A stretch of DNA of 64,000 nucleotides from JACDAN01 sp963834825 (GTDB lineage Bacteria; Actinomycetota; Thermoleophilia; Gaiellales; Gaiellaceae). The position numbers and the translations under genes are program-made. Under the pieces are notes generated by a model. That model had not been told where the DNA came from. It made no database searches and saw only the letters and a list, made by a program, of their open reading frames with translations. This document shows positions 42,116-51,314 of this stretch, one piece after another. Position 1 is the first letter of the stretch. Every line of letters begins with the position of its first letter. The stretch lies in the NCBI GenBank assembly GCA_963834825.1, contig CAWICZ010000001.1, positions 1 through 64,000 on the forward strand, read 5' to 3'.

Positions 42116-42225
42116 CCTGCGATTGTGCTCGATTGCCCCGGGGTCGGGTAGCGGTCGTCCTCGCCTTTTGGTCCACTAGTGCCAATGGGCGTCGGCGGAA
42201 TCGACAAACGACAGCGGCAGCGCGC

Positions 42226-43409
42226 ATGAGGGTCGCATGCGTCGGTGGCGGGCCCGCCGGCCTGTACTTCGCGATCCTGATGGGTCGGGGCGGGAACCAC
42301 GAGATCACCGTCCTCGAACGCAACCCTCCTGGAGTGACCTACGGGTGGGGGGTTGTGTTCTGGGACGACCTCGTCGACGAGCTCCGCGCCGGCGACCCCG
42401 AGACCGCCCGGGAGATCGGCGCCAATGCGTTTCGCTGGGACGGTCAACTCCTCGCCGTCGAGGGACGGCCGCCGGTCCACGTCCCGGGCCACGGGTACGG
42501 AATCGGCCGCCGGCGCCTGCTCGAGATCCTGACCGCGCGGGCGGTCCGTCTCGGCGTGGACGTCCGGTTCGAGCACGAGGTCGATGGTGTCGGCGAGCTG
42601 GCGGATGCCGACTTGATCGTCGCGTGCGACGGGGTCTCGAGCCGGCTCCGGCAGCAGCACCGGGACCACTTCGAGACCGCGGTGGGCGTCGGCCGGAACA
42701 AGTACATCTGGCTGGGCACTCGCAAGGTGTTCGATTCGTTCACCTTTGCGTTCGTCGAAACCCACGCCGGCTGGATCTGGTGCCACGCGTACGGCTTCGA
42801 CCGGAACACGAGCACCTTCATCGTCGAATGCTCCCCCGAGACCTGGACGGGTCTCGGGTTCGATCGGCTCGGCGAGGCCGACACCCTCGCCCTGCTCGAG
42901 GGACTGTTCGAGGCGTGGCTCGACGGTCATCGCTGAAAACCACGTCGCATGCGGAGGCGCAGTGGCTCAACTTCCGGACGCTGACCAACGAGCGCTGGCA
43001 CCACGAGAATCTCGTGCTCATGGGCGACGCTGCGCACACGACGCACTTCACGACCGGATCGGGAACGAAGCTGGCCCTCGAGGATGCCCTTGGGCTCGCA
43101 GCCAAGCTGCGCGAGGCCCCGGAACTCCGGTCTGCACTCGAGGGCTACGGCCGAGAGCGGCGAAGCGCGCTCGTCCCGGCCCAGACCGACGCCCGATTCA
43201 GTGCGCAGTGGTTCGAGAACGTGCCACGCTATGTCGGCCTCGAGCCCGAGCGCTTCTTCGCTCTGCTCAGAGAGCGCCGCTCGCCCCTACTTCCCCGTGT
43301 TCCGCCACCCGCGTACTACCGGCTTCACCAGGCGACACACAACGTCGCAGCGCTGCGCAGGCTCCGACGCTGGGTGGCACCCAGGATCAAGGCTCACTAC
43401 CGGCATTAG
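42226..43409 (+). pseudogene. FAD monooxygenase, salicylyl-CoA 5-hydroxylase-like, one frameshift
   Basis: Starts at ATG 42226 with VACVGGGPAGLYFAILMGRG, the FAD motif, then ITVLERNPPGVTYGWGVVFW. That opening resembles salicylyl-CoA 5-hydroxylase and the monooxygenase half of anthraniloyl-CoA reductases. The first frame ends at LFEAWLDGHR with a TGA. LKTTSHAEAQWLNFRTLTN continues in the -1 frame, followed by VLMGDAAHTTHFTTGSGTKL, the second FAD motif. One missing base at about 42935 restores 394 residues. The stop overlaps the convergent acyltransferase stop by three bases. It likely hydroxylates an aromatic CoA ester; whether the ligase at 38769 supplies that CoA ester is a guess. Confidence 0.78.
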
Positions 43410-44579
43410 CGGCGGCCCAGCCGCCGGACCCGGTAGTAGAGCCTTCCTGGCCGTGCTCGAGCGCTTGATCGCTCTCCGGATGCGAATCCCGCCGACGAGC
43501 GCCTCCACCGCCGCGCGGCCTCGCAGCGTCCGTGGCAGGCCGATGCCCTGGTAGATCGGGTCCAGCCTGTCGGTGAGCCTTTGTTTGTGGGGCATGGCGG
43601 CGCCGAGGAACTCGAAGCGTGAGATGCCCTCGCCGGCTGCCGTTTCGAGACGGAGCAGAATCGCCTCCCAGCCCGGGCTGTAGCGAGCGAACTCGGGGTC
43701 GAATGCCGTCGTCAAGCCGTAGGCCCGCCAAGACAGCTGCAGGGATAACGCGAAGGCGATCGCCCGGCCGTCCAGTCGGATCATTACGAGCCGGGGCACG
43801 TCCAGCTCGGCAAGGCGAAGCAGCGCAGCTCGCTGAAAGCGCATTCCGGTCGGAGTGACGAAGCCCGAGACGTCGCGGCGGCCCTGCCAGCGAAGTGCAT
43901 AGACGCGGAAGGCGTCCTCGAGCGCCGACTCGAGCTCCTCGCGGGTGCGCGCGACCGACGTCTCGACCGTTCCCAGCGCCTCGAGCTGCCGCTTCCGCCG
44001 CCGTCGATGCCCGCGCGCATTGGACGACATCCTGGCGTCGTAGACGGCGTCCCAACCTGGGCTGAGATCGAGCACCGGCGCCTCGAGACGCTCGACCAGC
44101 CGAAGCGCACTGGGCGGCAGCGCCTCGACGAGGCGGCTCGACCCCGGAAGCCCGAAGAGATTCACGAAGTCGTGTGCGGAGGAGACCGCGTGCTCGACGA
44201 GCGGACTGACGGCGGACACCTCCTCTCCGGGCGCAACCAGCAGATCGGCGAGGGCTGCCCCAGTCCCACCAACGAATTCGCTCACACGAAGTCCGCGACG
44301 GTGACGAATGCAAAGCGGGAGCGCTCCGACCAGGCGGTCCCCTCGATACGCGACCTGGACGGTGAGGTCATTCTCGCCGCCGTAGTGACGCCACCATTCG
44401 AGAAGCCAGCCGTGAAGCAAGAACGGGCTCGGGCGTCGCATCGCGCGGACGAGTTCGTCCCAAGAGCCGGCGAGCGGCTCGAACTCGGCCTCGGACGAGA
44501 CGGTCTCGATGCGTAGGTCGGGCTTCGGTGAAGCGGTCGCCTCTTGCACGGTTCGGCCGGAGACGCCGGCGCCCGTCAC
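43406..44579 (-). CDS. CelD/FemAB-like GNAT acyltransferase 1 (frameshift near C-terminus)
   Basis: About 390 residues from GTG 44579. This is the Acetyltransf_6-type double-GNAT fold seen in CelD/BcsL and FemAB proteins of polysaccharide loci: SPFLLHGWLLEWWRHYGG, VQVAYRGDRLVGALPLCIRH, DLLVAPGEEV, the basic SSNARGHRRRRKRQLEALG, FRVYALRWQGR and FEFLGAAMPHKQRLTDRLD. As sequenced the frame runs to 43287 with an unrelated tail. Skipping one base near 43446 gives STARRLYYRVRRLGRR and a TAA at 43406, matching the end of the paralogue at 46844. The corrected stop then just overlaps the convergent FAD gene. It probably modifies a sugar amine or attaches an amino acid to EPS precursors; donor unknown. 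Confidence 0.82.
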
Positions 44580-44589
44580 GACGTCGACC

Positions 44590-44844
44590 TTAGACGAGTC
44601 CCAACGCGACGCCGATCCCCAGCCAGGCGATCAAGAGCAAGGCGAGAACCCAAAGCAGGAACGCCGCCTCGCCGACAGGCAGCCACTTGACCTCGACTTG
44701 CTCGACACGGAACCAGGTCCGACGCGCCTTCCTCGACTCCGGGTCGTACTCGATGAACTCGCCGCGGACCGCCCGGCGAGGGTCCTCGGTCGGCTTTCCA
44801 TCCGCATCGACGAGCGACCTCGCTGGCCTCGGGGTCTCGCTCAC
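44590..44844 (-). CDS. Small membrane protein, 84 residues, unknown
   Basis: GTG 44844 opens a frame with a hydrophilic N-terminal half (RAVRGEFIEYDPESRKARRT) and one C-terminal helix (GEAAFLLWVLALLLIAWLGI). Codon use matches the neighbours. It lies between the sugar transferase and the acyltransferase on the same strand, with 10 and 28 bases between genes, so it fits an operon. TACACT lies 8 bases upstream of the GTG, so a leaderless mRNA is possible. No family is recognised; a small EPS-assembly accessory is only a contextual guess. Confidence 0.6.
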   Translation of the reverse strand: MSETPRPARSLVDADGKPTEDPRRAVRGEFIEYDPESRKARRTWFRVEQVEVKWLPVGEAAFLLWVLALLLIAWLGIGVALGLV

Positions 44845-44872
44845 GGCTTGTCAGTGTAGTGCCCCCTCCGGG

Positions 44873-46230
44873 TTACCGCCCGGGGCGGAGGAGGACCGCC
44901 GAGAAGGTCTTGGCGCAGATTGCGAGGTCGACCACGAGGTTCCGGTGGCGCAGGTACCAGAGGTCGTAGGAGAGCTTGTCCGCGGCACCCTCGGCGTCCG
45001 ACGAGTAGTCGCTCCGCAGCTGCGCCCAGCCGGTGACGCCCGGCTTGATCAGGAGACGCCTCGAGAAGAACGGGACCGCTTTCTCGAGCATGGGGATGAA
45101 CTCCGGCCGTTCCGGCCGGGGGCCGACGATCGACATGTCACCCTTGAGCACGTTCCAAAACTGCGGCAGCTCGTCGAGATGGGACATCCGGAGCATGCGT
45201 CCGAGACGAGTGACGCGCGCGTCGCCGACCTGCGCGTATGCCGCCCGGTCCGTCTCGGCGTCGACGCACATCGTCCGGAACTTGAACATCGTGAAGTGCT
45301 TCCCGCCTTCGCCGACCCGCGTCTGCCGGTAGATGGCAGGGCCGGGCGTCAGCCAGACGAGAACCGCGATCAGCGGCCAGAGTGGTGCGGTCAGCAGCAG
45401 CCCGAGCGAGGCGACGAGGATGTCGAACGATCGCTTCGCGAACCGCGTGTACGGCCGCTTCCAGACGTGGAAGATGCTCATGAACCAGGTCGGGGTCAGG
45501 TTTTCGAGCGGGATTCGCCCGAACGCGTGGTCGAAGAAGTGGGCGAGCCCTACAACCTTGAGACCATCTGACGGTGTGGCCAGCAGACGGTCCAGCGCCT
45601 TCGCCGAGCTTTCGGAGTCGGTCAAGACGATCAGGTCTGGGCGCTGCTCGTCGATGACCTGGGAGAGCTCGGCGACCGAGCCGAGTCGTGTGTCGTCGTC
45701 CGGCTCGTCGTCGACGACACCGATGACGGCGAACGGGGTACGCCCTTCGAACTCCACCGCCTCGGCGATTTCCGCCGCTGAGCTCGAGGTGCCGACAACG
45801 AGCACACGCCGCTTCGCGACGACCCGTTGAGCGACCAGCTCCCAGATCGTCGTCAGGGTGAAGACCGCCGCGGCCAGCGCGAGGATCGTCGACCCCGACA
45901 TTCCCAGGCCGGGGACCCACCAGGCCACCGCGGATACGCCGACGAACCCGTCGCCGTCCCGACGGCGCAGCGGATGGGCACACCGAGCGTGAAGTGCACG
46001 GCGGCGAAGGCGCTCCGCATGGAGATCAACCAGACGGCTGTCAGGAGCGATGCGGCTGCGATGCCCAGCCCGGTCGAGAATCGTGGGCCCACGATCGTGT
46101 AACAGGGCATGAAGATGAGTACCGCTCGGCCCGCTTCGGTGACCCACTTGATGTCGGCGGCGCGTGCGCCCGCACGCTCCGTCGCGGTCAACCTCCGGGG
46201 GGCAATTCGTTCGTCCAGGCTCGAGGCCAC
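44873..46230 (-). pseudogene. Polyprenyl-phosphate sugar-1-phosphate transferase (EPS priming), one frameshift
   Basis: Starts the lipid-linked EPS unit by moving a sugar-1-phosphate to undecaprenyl phosphate. I place the start at GTG 46230, behind GGGGGGAAG. An N-terminal multi-helix region (AVLIFMPCYTIVGPRFSTG) is in one frame to TATG near 45948; FVGVSAVAWWVPGLGMSG continues with one base missing, giving 452 residues. A Rossmann-like CoA-binding domain follows (KRRVLVVGTSSSAAEIAEAV). The catalytic bacterial-sugar-transferase domain has KRSFDILVASLGLLLTAPLW, FKFRTMCVDAE, SHLDELPQFWNVLKGDMS, IVGPRPERPEF and KPGVTGWAQLRSDY. It is the initiating enzyme for the surrounding locus. Confidence 0.85.
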
Positions 46231-46304
46231 GTCTAAAAGCTTCCCCCCGCAGTGCCGGGTAAGCCCACCAGACGGAAACAATTCGGTCGGCTTACGCTTG
46301 ACGG

Positions 46305-46841
46305 GTGAAGAAGATCGCAGTCGTGGGTCCCGTCGGAGCGGGAAAATCGCGCCTTGCCCATGACCTCGGCAAGCTGCTGGGGATTCGCGTCCTTCACCTC
46401 GACGCGCTGTTCTGGAAGCCCGGCTGGGTCCCGACGCCCCGCCACGAACACGAGGCGATGCAGCGCCGCGAGGTTGCCACCGACTCGTGGATCGTCGAGG
46501 CGCAGTTCGACGACATGCTCCCCGATTGGGTTTACGCGGCCGATACCGTGGTCTTCGTCGACATCTCGCTGGGTCGAAGCCTGTGGCGTGTTAGTAAACG
46601 CCGGTTGAATCGGCAGGCGAGCGTGGGCACGCCGGTCGGGGACCCGGGAGCGCTCCATCGATCACTCCTGAAGTTCGCCCGCAACCAGTGGCACTATCGG
46701 ACGACGGTCCGCCAGGAACTCCTCGCCGAGCTTGCGCGCGAACGAGACGGGCGGCGCGTTGTCATCCTGCGGCGCGACACCGACACGGTCGCGTTCTTGC
46801 GCAGCTTGGACTCGCCGCGCACATCAGGGGGAACCCTGTAG
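46305..46841 (+). CDS. P-loop kinase-like protein (FlaR/adenylate-kinase-like)
   Basis: 178 residues from GTG 46305. Walker A is at the N-terminus (IAVVGPVGAGKSRLAHDLG), followed by GIRVLHLDALFWKPGWVPTP. That pattern is typical of proteins annotated as DNA topology modulation or FlaR-like nucleotide kinases. DTVVFVDISLGRSLWRVSKR provides the Walker-B-like strand and a basic lid, and RRVVILRRDTDTVAFLRSL closes the fold. The phosphoryl acceptor is unknown. It is divergent from the sugar transferase across 74 bases, and its stop is 2 bases before the next acyltransferase start, so it is co-transcribed with EPS genes. Confidence 0.8.
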   Translation: MKKIAVVGPVGAGKSRLAHDLGKLLGIRVLHLDALFWKPGWVPTPRHEHEAMQRREVATDSWIVEAQFDDMLPDWVYAADTVVFVDISLGRSLWRVSKRRLNRQASVGTPVGDPGALHRSLLKFARNQWHYRTTVRQELLAELARERDGRRVVILRRDTDTVAFLRSLDSPRTSGGTL

Positions 46842-46843
46842 AT

Positions 46844-47995
46844 GTGGGCGCAACGACCGCTCCTGCCGAGCTGACGCTCGGCACGATCTCGAGCGAAACC
46901 TCGTTCGCGGGCTTAGCCGACGAGTGGGACGGCCTTGTCCGGTCGAGGCCGCGCCCGAGCCCGTTCCTGCTTCACGCCTGGCTGGTCGAGAAGTGGCGCC
47001 ACTACGGCGACGGGGCGCAGCTTGCGGTGCACGTTGCCCACCGAAACGGCAAGCTCGTGGGCGCACTCCCGTTGTGCATCCGCAATCGGTACGGGCTGCA
47101 GGTACTCGAGTTTCTCGGCGGCGACACCGCGCTTGCCGACCTGCTCGTCGCCGATGGAGAGGGTCCCGAAGTTGCCGCGGCCCTTACCGAGCGCACAGCC
47201 TCGGCCGGCCACGACTTCGCGGAGTTCTCCGGGCTTCCCGCCGGCAGTCGACTCGCCGAGGCGCTCGGGTCCTCCCGCCTCACCCTGATTGAGCGCTCGG
47301 AAGCGCCGGTGCTCGATCTCAGCCGCGGCTGGGAAGAGGTCTATCGCTCGAAGGTGCCCTCGAAGAGGCGCAGCCACCATCGCCGCCGTCGCAGGCAGCT
47401 CGGTGAGCTCGGCCACCTCGAGGTCGACGTCGCCCGAACGGCGGATGAGCTCGATCGGGCGCTCGAGGACGCTTTCAGGCTGCACGCGCTCCGCTGGCAC
47501 GGTCGACCTGACGGCTCGGGGTTCGCGTCGCCGGTGGGAAGAACCTTCCATCGCGCGGTCGTCCACGCATTGGCGCCGCTCGACGTGCCGCGCATCGTCA
47601 CCCTGAAGGTCAACGGTCGAGCCGTGGCCTTCCACTACTACTTTGCGCTCGAGGGCCGCATGTACGTCCACCGGATCGCGTTCGACCCTGCCGTTGGACG
47701 CTTCTCGCCGGGCCTGATCAACACGTTGGACGCGATCGAGGCCGCCGCGGCGGAGGGCGTGACGCGGGTCGAGTTCCTCGGCGGCGCGGAGCGCTACAAG
47801 CTCGAGCTCGCAGACCACCTCGAGCCCCTCTACCTGGGCTTCGGGTTGGCCGGCAGCCTGAAGGGCAGGGCCGCCGTTGCTGGGCGGGTTGGCGGAATCC
47901 GTGTGCGGAAGCGCCTCAAGCGTTCAGACGCGTTTCGCCGCTTCTACTTCGAGGGGCTTGCACCCGCACGTCGCCTCCTCGATCGGCGAGCATGA
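46844..47995 (+). CDS. CelD/FemAB-like GNAT acyltransferase 2
   Basis: 383 residues from GTG 46844, with AGGGGGA about 12 bases upstream; the preceding stop ends 2 bases before. Close paralogue of the protein at 43406: SPFLLHAWLVEKWRHYGDG, VAHRNGKLVGALPLCIRN, FLGGDTALADLLVADGEG, APVLDLSRGWEEVYRSKV, the basic KRRSHHRRRRRQLGELG, LHALRWHGRPDGSGF, AFHYYFALEGRMYVHRIAF, EFLGGAERYKLELADHLEP. It ends RRFYFEGLAPARRLLDRRA, which shows where the paralogue's frameshift lies. Its stop overlaps the deacetylase start by four bases (ATGA). Likely N-acylation or aminoacylation of an EPS sugar; donor unknown. Confidence 0.88.
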   Translation: MGATTAPAELTLGTISSETSFAGLADEWDGLVRSRPRPSPFLLHAWLVEKWRHYGDGAQLAVHVAHRNGKLVGALPLCIRNRYGLQVLEFLGGDTALADLLVADGEGPEVAAALTERTASAGHDFAEFSGLPAGSRLAEALGSSRLTLIERSEAPVLDLSRGWEEVYRSKVPSKRRSHHRRRRRQLGELGHLEVDVARTADELDRALEDAFRLHALRWHGRPDGSGFASPVGRTFHRAVVHALAPLDVPRIVTLKVNGRAVAFHYYFALEGRMYVHRIAFDPAVGRFSPGLINTLDAIEAAAAEGVTRVEFLGGAERYKLELADHLEPLYLGFGLAGSLKGRAAVAGRVGGIRVRKRLKRSDAFRRFYFEGLAPARRLLDRRA

Positions 47996-48867
47996 GTCCG
48001 CCCCCCGGCTTCTACGCCCTCAAGGCGACAGCGACGCGGGCGCGCTCACGCGCTTGGCTCCGCCGTACGAACGGGCGTCCGGACGCTGCGGGATTGAGGA
48101 TCCTCTTCTACCACCGCGTCTCGAACGATCGCGACGAGCTGGCGGTCAGCCCGTCCTGCTTTCGGGAGCAGATGGACTACCTCGCGTCGCAGTCCTACCG
48201 GGTCGTCGACGTGCTCGAGGCGGCGGACCTGCTCGACCGAGGGGATCCGCTTTCCAAGACGGTCGGGCTCAGCTTCGATGACGGTTTTCTGGACGTCGCC
48301 GAGCAGGCGCTGCCGATCCTCGCCGAGCGCGGCTTTCGCGCGACGGTCTTCGTCGCACCTGCCGTCGTCGACGGCTGGGCGAGCTTCGCGTGGTACGGCC
48401 GGCAGCCGCCGGTGCTCGGCTGGGACGAGATCATCGAGCTGGACCGCGACAGCACCCTCGGCTTCGAGGCGCACACGCTCACCCATCCGAATCTCCTCAC
48501 CCTCCGCGATCCGGCGGCGCGGGAAGAGATCGTCGGCTCGAAGGCCGCGCTCGAGGAGATGCTCGACCGCCCCGTCCAGGCGTTTTCCTACCCTTCCGGG
48601 CTCTTCGGGCCCCGCGAACGCGAGCTCGTCGCCGCAGCCGGGTACCGCGTGGCGGTCTCGTGCGAGCCCGGTCCCAATACTCGCGACACCGATCGTTTTG
48701 CGCTCCGGCGGAACCAGATCGACGCGCGCGACAGCTTGCTCGACTTCCGTGCGAAGCTCGGCGGCGGCCACGACGTGCCGCTCCCGCTGCGATCGGTCTA
48801 TCGTCGCCGACGCTATGGCGCAGGCGCGGGCAACGGCAGCCCGCGCCTCGCGAGCTCCCGGGAGTAG
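47992..48867 (+). CDS. Polysaccharide deacetylase (NodB homology)
   Basis: 291 residues from ATG 47992. The NodB domain has LRILFYHRVSNDRDELAVSP, the metal/base Asp pair in VGLSFDDGFLDVAEQAL, GFRATVFVAPAVVDG, the His-x3-His zinc site in FEAHTLTHPNLLTL and AFSYPSGLFGPRERELV. The form resembles the PEP-CTERM-locus deacetylase subgroup. It removes N-acetyl groups from a polysaccharide and would expose amines for the neighbouring acyltransferases, with whose gene it overlaps. There is no signal peptide, so it may work on the cytosolic face or on lipid-linked units. The 3' end overlaps the convergent GT4 gene by 55 bases. Confidence 0.9.
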   Translation: MSPPPGFYALKATATRARSRAWLRRTNGRPDAAGLRILFYHRVSNDRDELAVSPSCFREQMDYLASQSYRVVDVLEAADLLDRGDPLSKTVGLSFDDGFLDVAEQALPILAERGFRATVFVAPAVVDGWASFAWYGRQPPVLGWDEIIELDRDSTLGFEAHTLTHPNLLTLRDPAAREEIVGSKAALEEMLDRPVQAFSYPSGLFGPRERELVAAAGYRVAVSCEPGPNTRDTDRFALRRNQIDARDSLLDFRAKLGGGHDVPLPLRSVYRRRRYGAGAGNGSPRLASSRE

Positions 48868-49985
48868 AGCTCGACGTGGGCCCGCTGGAACGTGTCGAGG
48901 GCGAAACGCCCCTGCGCTCGCTCGCGGCCTGCGTCGCCCAGTTGCCGGCTGAGCTCCGGATCGGCGACCAGGCGGCCGATCGCGGCGGCGAGCTCGGCCG
49001 GGTCTCCGGGCTCGACGAGCAACCCGGTCTCGCTGTCGAGAACGAGCTCGGGCACCCCGCCGACTCGGGATCCGACGACGGGCAGGCCTGCAGCCATCGC
49101 TTCCAGCACCGAGACGGGCATGCCCTCGGAGGCGCTCGAGAGGACGAACATGTCGGCGCCTGCCAGCAGTTCGGCAACGTCCCGTCGCTCGCCGAGGAGC
49201 TGGACGCGGTCGCCGATTCCGAGCCGTCGAATCTCGGCTTCCAGCGCCGGCCGGTCCGGCCCTTCGCCGACGATGAGTGCGTGCACGGAGCCGGGCGGGA
49301 GCAGGGCGAGACCGCGGACGAGGGTCAGGAAATCCTTCGGCGCCTTCAGTCGGCCGACGGCGACGAGTACGGGCCGGTCACGATTGCGCCGGGATGCCTG
49401 CGCAGGTCGGATGTCGACGGCGTTAGGGATCACCGCTGTCGCCTCCGCGGTGCACGTGCCCGCCTCGAGACCCCGTGTGCGCGCGTGCTCGGACACGCAG
49501 ATCGTCACTGTCGTCAGCGGCCTCATCAGGCGATCGGCCCAGTGATAGAAGGTCGAGGCTGCCCCGGAGTGCGCAGAGAACGCCCAGCCGTGCACCGTGA
49601 AGATCCGGATCGGGACGCCTGCGAGCAGCGCGGCCAGACGCCCGAGGACGCCGGCCTTCGAGCTGCTCGCATGGAGGATGTCGGGGCGCTCGCGGCGCAG
49701 CAGGCGGACGAGCTCCGCGAGGCCGGCGGCATCCCTCAATGGATTGATCGGGCGCCGAACGTGTCGCAGTGGGAAGAAACGGACGCCGTTTGCTGCGGCG
49801 GCTTCGCGGAGCGGGCCGGGGCCGTACGCGGCAACGGCGACATCGAAGTCACCGACCAACGCGGGGAGCAGCGCGGCGATATAAGACTGAGCGCCGCCGA
49901 CCTCGGCGAGGGTGATGAGCAACAGCACCCGCGGCCGGCGCTCAAGGGGGGCTGAGGCCGTCTGGTGGAAGCCGCTCACGTCCAT
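48813..49985 (-). CDS. Glycosyltransferase family 4
   Basis: 390 residues from ATG 49985 (GAGGGT 5 bases upstream); the open frame continues upstream across the opposite-strand polymerase gene but that part is meaningless. N-terminal domain: RVLLLITLAEVGGAQSYIAA, the typical nucleotide-sugar GT4 opening with GGAQ, and HASSSKAGVLGRLAALLAGV. C-terminal domain: VLVAVGRLKAPKDFLTLV, LIVGEGPDRPALEAE, VQLLGERRDVAELLAGAD, and the EX7E motif SEGMPVSVLEAMAAGLPVVG. Similar to EpsD/WbnH-like EPS transferases. It is divergent from the Wzy-like gene with overlapping 5' ends. It adds a sugar to the lipid-linked EPS unit. Confidence 0.93.
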   Translation of the reverse strand: MDVSGFHQTASAPLERRPRVLLLITLAEVGGAQSYIAALLPALVGDFDVAVAAYGPGPLREAAAANGVRFFPLRHVRRPINPLRDAAGLAELVRLLRRERPDILHASSSKAGVLGRLAALLAGVPIRIFTVHGWAFSAHSGAASTFYHWADRLMRPLTTVTICVSEHARTRGLEAGTCTAEATAVIPNAVDIRPAQASRRNRDRPVLVAVGRLKAPKDFLTLVRGLALLPPGSVHALIVGEGPDRPALEAEIRRLGIGDRVQLLGERRDVAELLAGADMFVLSSASEGMPVSVLEAMAAGLPVVGSRVGGVPELVLDSETGLLVEPGDPAELAAAIGRLVADPELSRQLGDAGRERAQGRFALDTFQRAHVELYSRELARRGLPLPAPAP

Positions 49986-51314
49986 GCGCTGACCCTCAGG
50001 AGCCGCCTCGACGCCGCCGCGTGGAGCGCGGCGCTCGTCGCCCTCGGCGTCGCTCTCCTGCTCGCGTTCATGGGCCTCGGCGTCGTACTCGGGCGAAACC
50101 CGCTGCCGCTGCCGATCGTGCTCGGCTTCGGCCTCGGTCTGCTGACCGCGCTGGCGCTGGCGCTTGCCCGCTTCGATGCCGCCGTCGCGCTCGGGGTACT
50201 GCTGCTGGCCGTCGTCCGCGTCGAGCCCGCGCCCTCGGATCTGATCTTCGCCGTCGTGATCGCCGTCGCCTTCGCGGTCGGGAGCTTTGACCTCGAACGG
50301 GTCCCGGTCAGCGTGATCTCGCTCGTAGGCGCGTTCCTGGCGCTCAACCTGCTCTCGGCGATCGGGGCGGTCGACCCCGGTCGCGCCGCTGAGTTCTTCG
50401 CGATCACGCTCTACCTCGGCATCCTCGCGCTCTGGCTCACGAGCTACGTGTGCTCGGTTCGGCGCGCGCGCCTCGTCCTCCTCGCGTATCTCACGGGCGC
50501 CGTGCTCTCTGCGGCCGTCGCCTGTGCCGCGCTCTTCGTGCCCTTCCCGGGCGGAGATGTGTTCGTGAGCGGGCCACGCGCCCAGGGATTGTTCAAGGAC
50601 CCGAACGTGTTCGGGCCGTTCCTCGTCCCTGCCGCGCTGATCCTGATGGAAGAAACCGTCGTGCCGCGTCTCCTGCGCTGGCGGCTGTCGACGAAGCTCG
50701 TTCTCCTGTCGATTCTGACGGTCGGGGTCGTGTTCTCGTTCTCGCGCGCCGCCTGGCTCAACCTCGCTGTGGGCGTGGTCGTCCTGCTCGCCGTTCTCTC
50801 GCTCCGCCGAGGCGGCGGGCGTAAGGCGTTCATGCTGCTGGCCGTCGGGCTCGTCGCGGCCGCGACGCTGCTCGGCACGCTGGCCGCGACCTCGTCGATC
50901 AGCTTCCTGGAGCAACGGGCGACCCTCCAGGACTACGACGCCCAGCGGTTCGGCGCTCAGGCCACGGGAGTCGAGATCGCCACCGAGCATCCGATCGGGA
51001 TCGGCCCCGGCCAGTTCGAGGCGGCCTCCGAGATCTCCGCGCACAGTACGTACGTCCGCGCGCTGGCCGAGCAGGGGCTGCTGGGCGTCCTGATCATCTT
51101 CGGCCTCGTGGTCCTGACCCTCGGCTTCGCTCTGCGCAATGCGGCGTTCGGTCGGGACACGTACGGGATCGGGTCCGCCGCGCTCCTCGCCGCGTGGTGC
51201 GGCGTCGTGGCGAACAGCGCCTTCGTCGACACGCTCCACTGGCGTCACCTTTGGCTCGTCGCGGCGCTGATCTGGGCAGGAACCGCCCTGCGCACGGGCT
51301 ATCCAGGAAGGTAG
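49965..51314 (+). CDS. O-antigen ligase/polymerase (Wzy/WaaL-like) membrane protein
   Basis: 449 residues with about eleven transmembrane helices. The characteristic middle part is RAQGLFKDPNVFGPFLVPA, where GxxxDPNxFG is the hallmark of the O-antigen ligase domain, followed by VVFSFSRAAWLNLAVG. A large extracytoplasmic loop (EQRATLQDYDAQRFGAQATG, HPIGIGPGQFEAASEISAHS) carries the catalytic-loop His/Arg candidates, and the end reads HSTYVRALAEQGLLGVLIIF. It polymerises or ligates lipid-linked repeat units outside the membrane. GTG 49965 is the only early start and its codons overlap the divergent GT4 start by 21 bases, so both promoters must lie inside the opposite gene. Confidence 0.9.
   Translation: MEAAHVHALTLRSRLDAAAWSAALVALGVALLLAFMGLGVVLGRNPLPLPIVLGFGLGLLTALALALARFDAAVALGVLLLAVVRVEPAPSDLIFAVVIAVAFAVGSFDLERVPVSVISLVGAFLALNLLSAIGAVDPGRAAEFFAITLYLGILALWLTSYVCSVRRARLVLLAYLTGAVLSAAVACAALFVPFPGGDVFVSGPRAQGLFKDPNVFGPFLVPAALILMEETVVPRLLRWRLSTKLVLLSILTVGVVFSFSRAAWLNLAVGVVVLLAVLSLRRGGGRKAFMLLAVGLVAAATLLGTLAATSSISFLEQRATLQDYDAQRFGAQATGVEIATEHPIGIGPGQFEAASEISAHSTYVRALAEQGLLGVLIIFGLVVLTLGFALRNAAFGRDTYGIGSAALLAAWCGVVANSAFVDTLHWRHLWLVAALIWAGTALRTGYPGR

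Noticed and set aside
42225..43409. Programmed -1 frameshift in the FAD monooxygenase
   Set aside because: No slippery heptamer or following pseudoknot is visible at 42935, and similar single-base indels occur in seven other genes.
48813..51248. GT4 frame extending upstream to an 811-residue protein
   Set aside because: The extra N-terminal 400 residues are highly charged, repeat-poor and antisense to the Wzy-like gene; ATG 49985 has a ribosome-binding site at the domain start.
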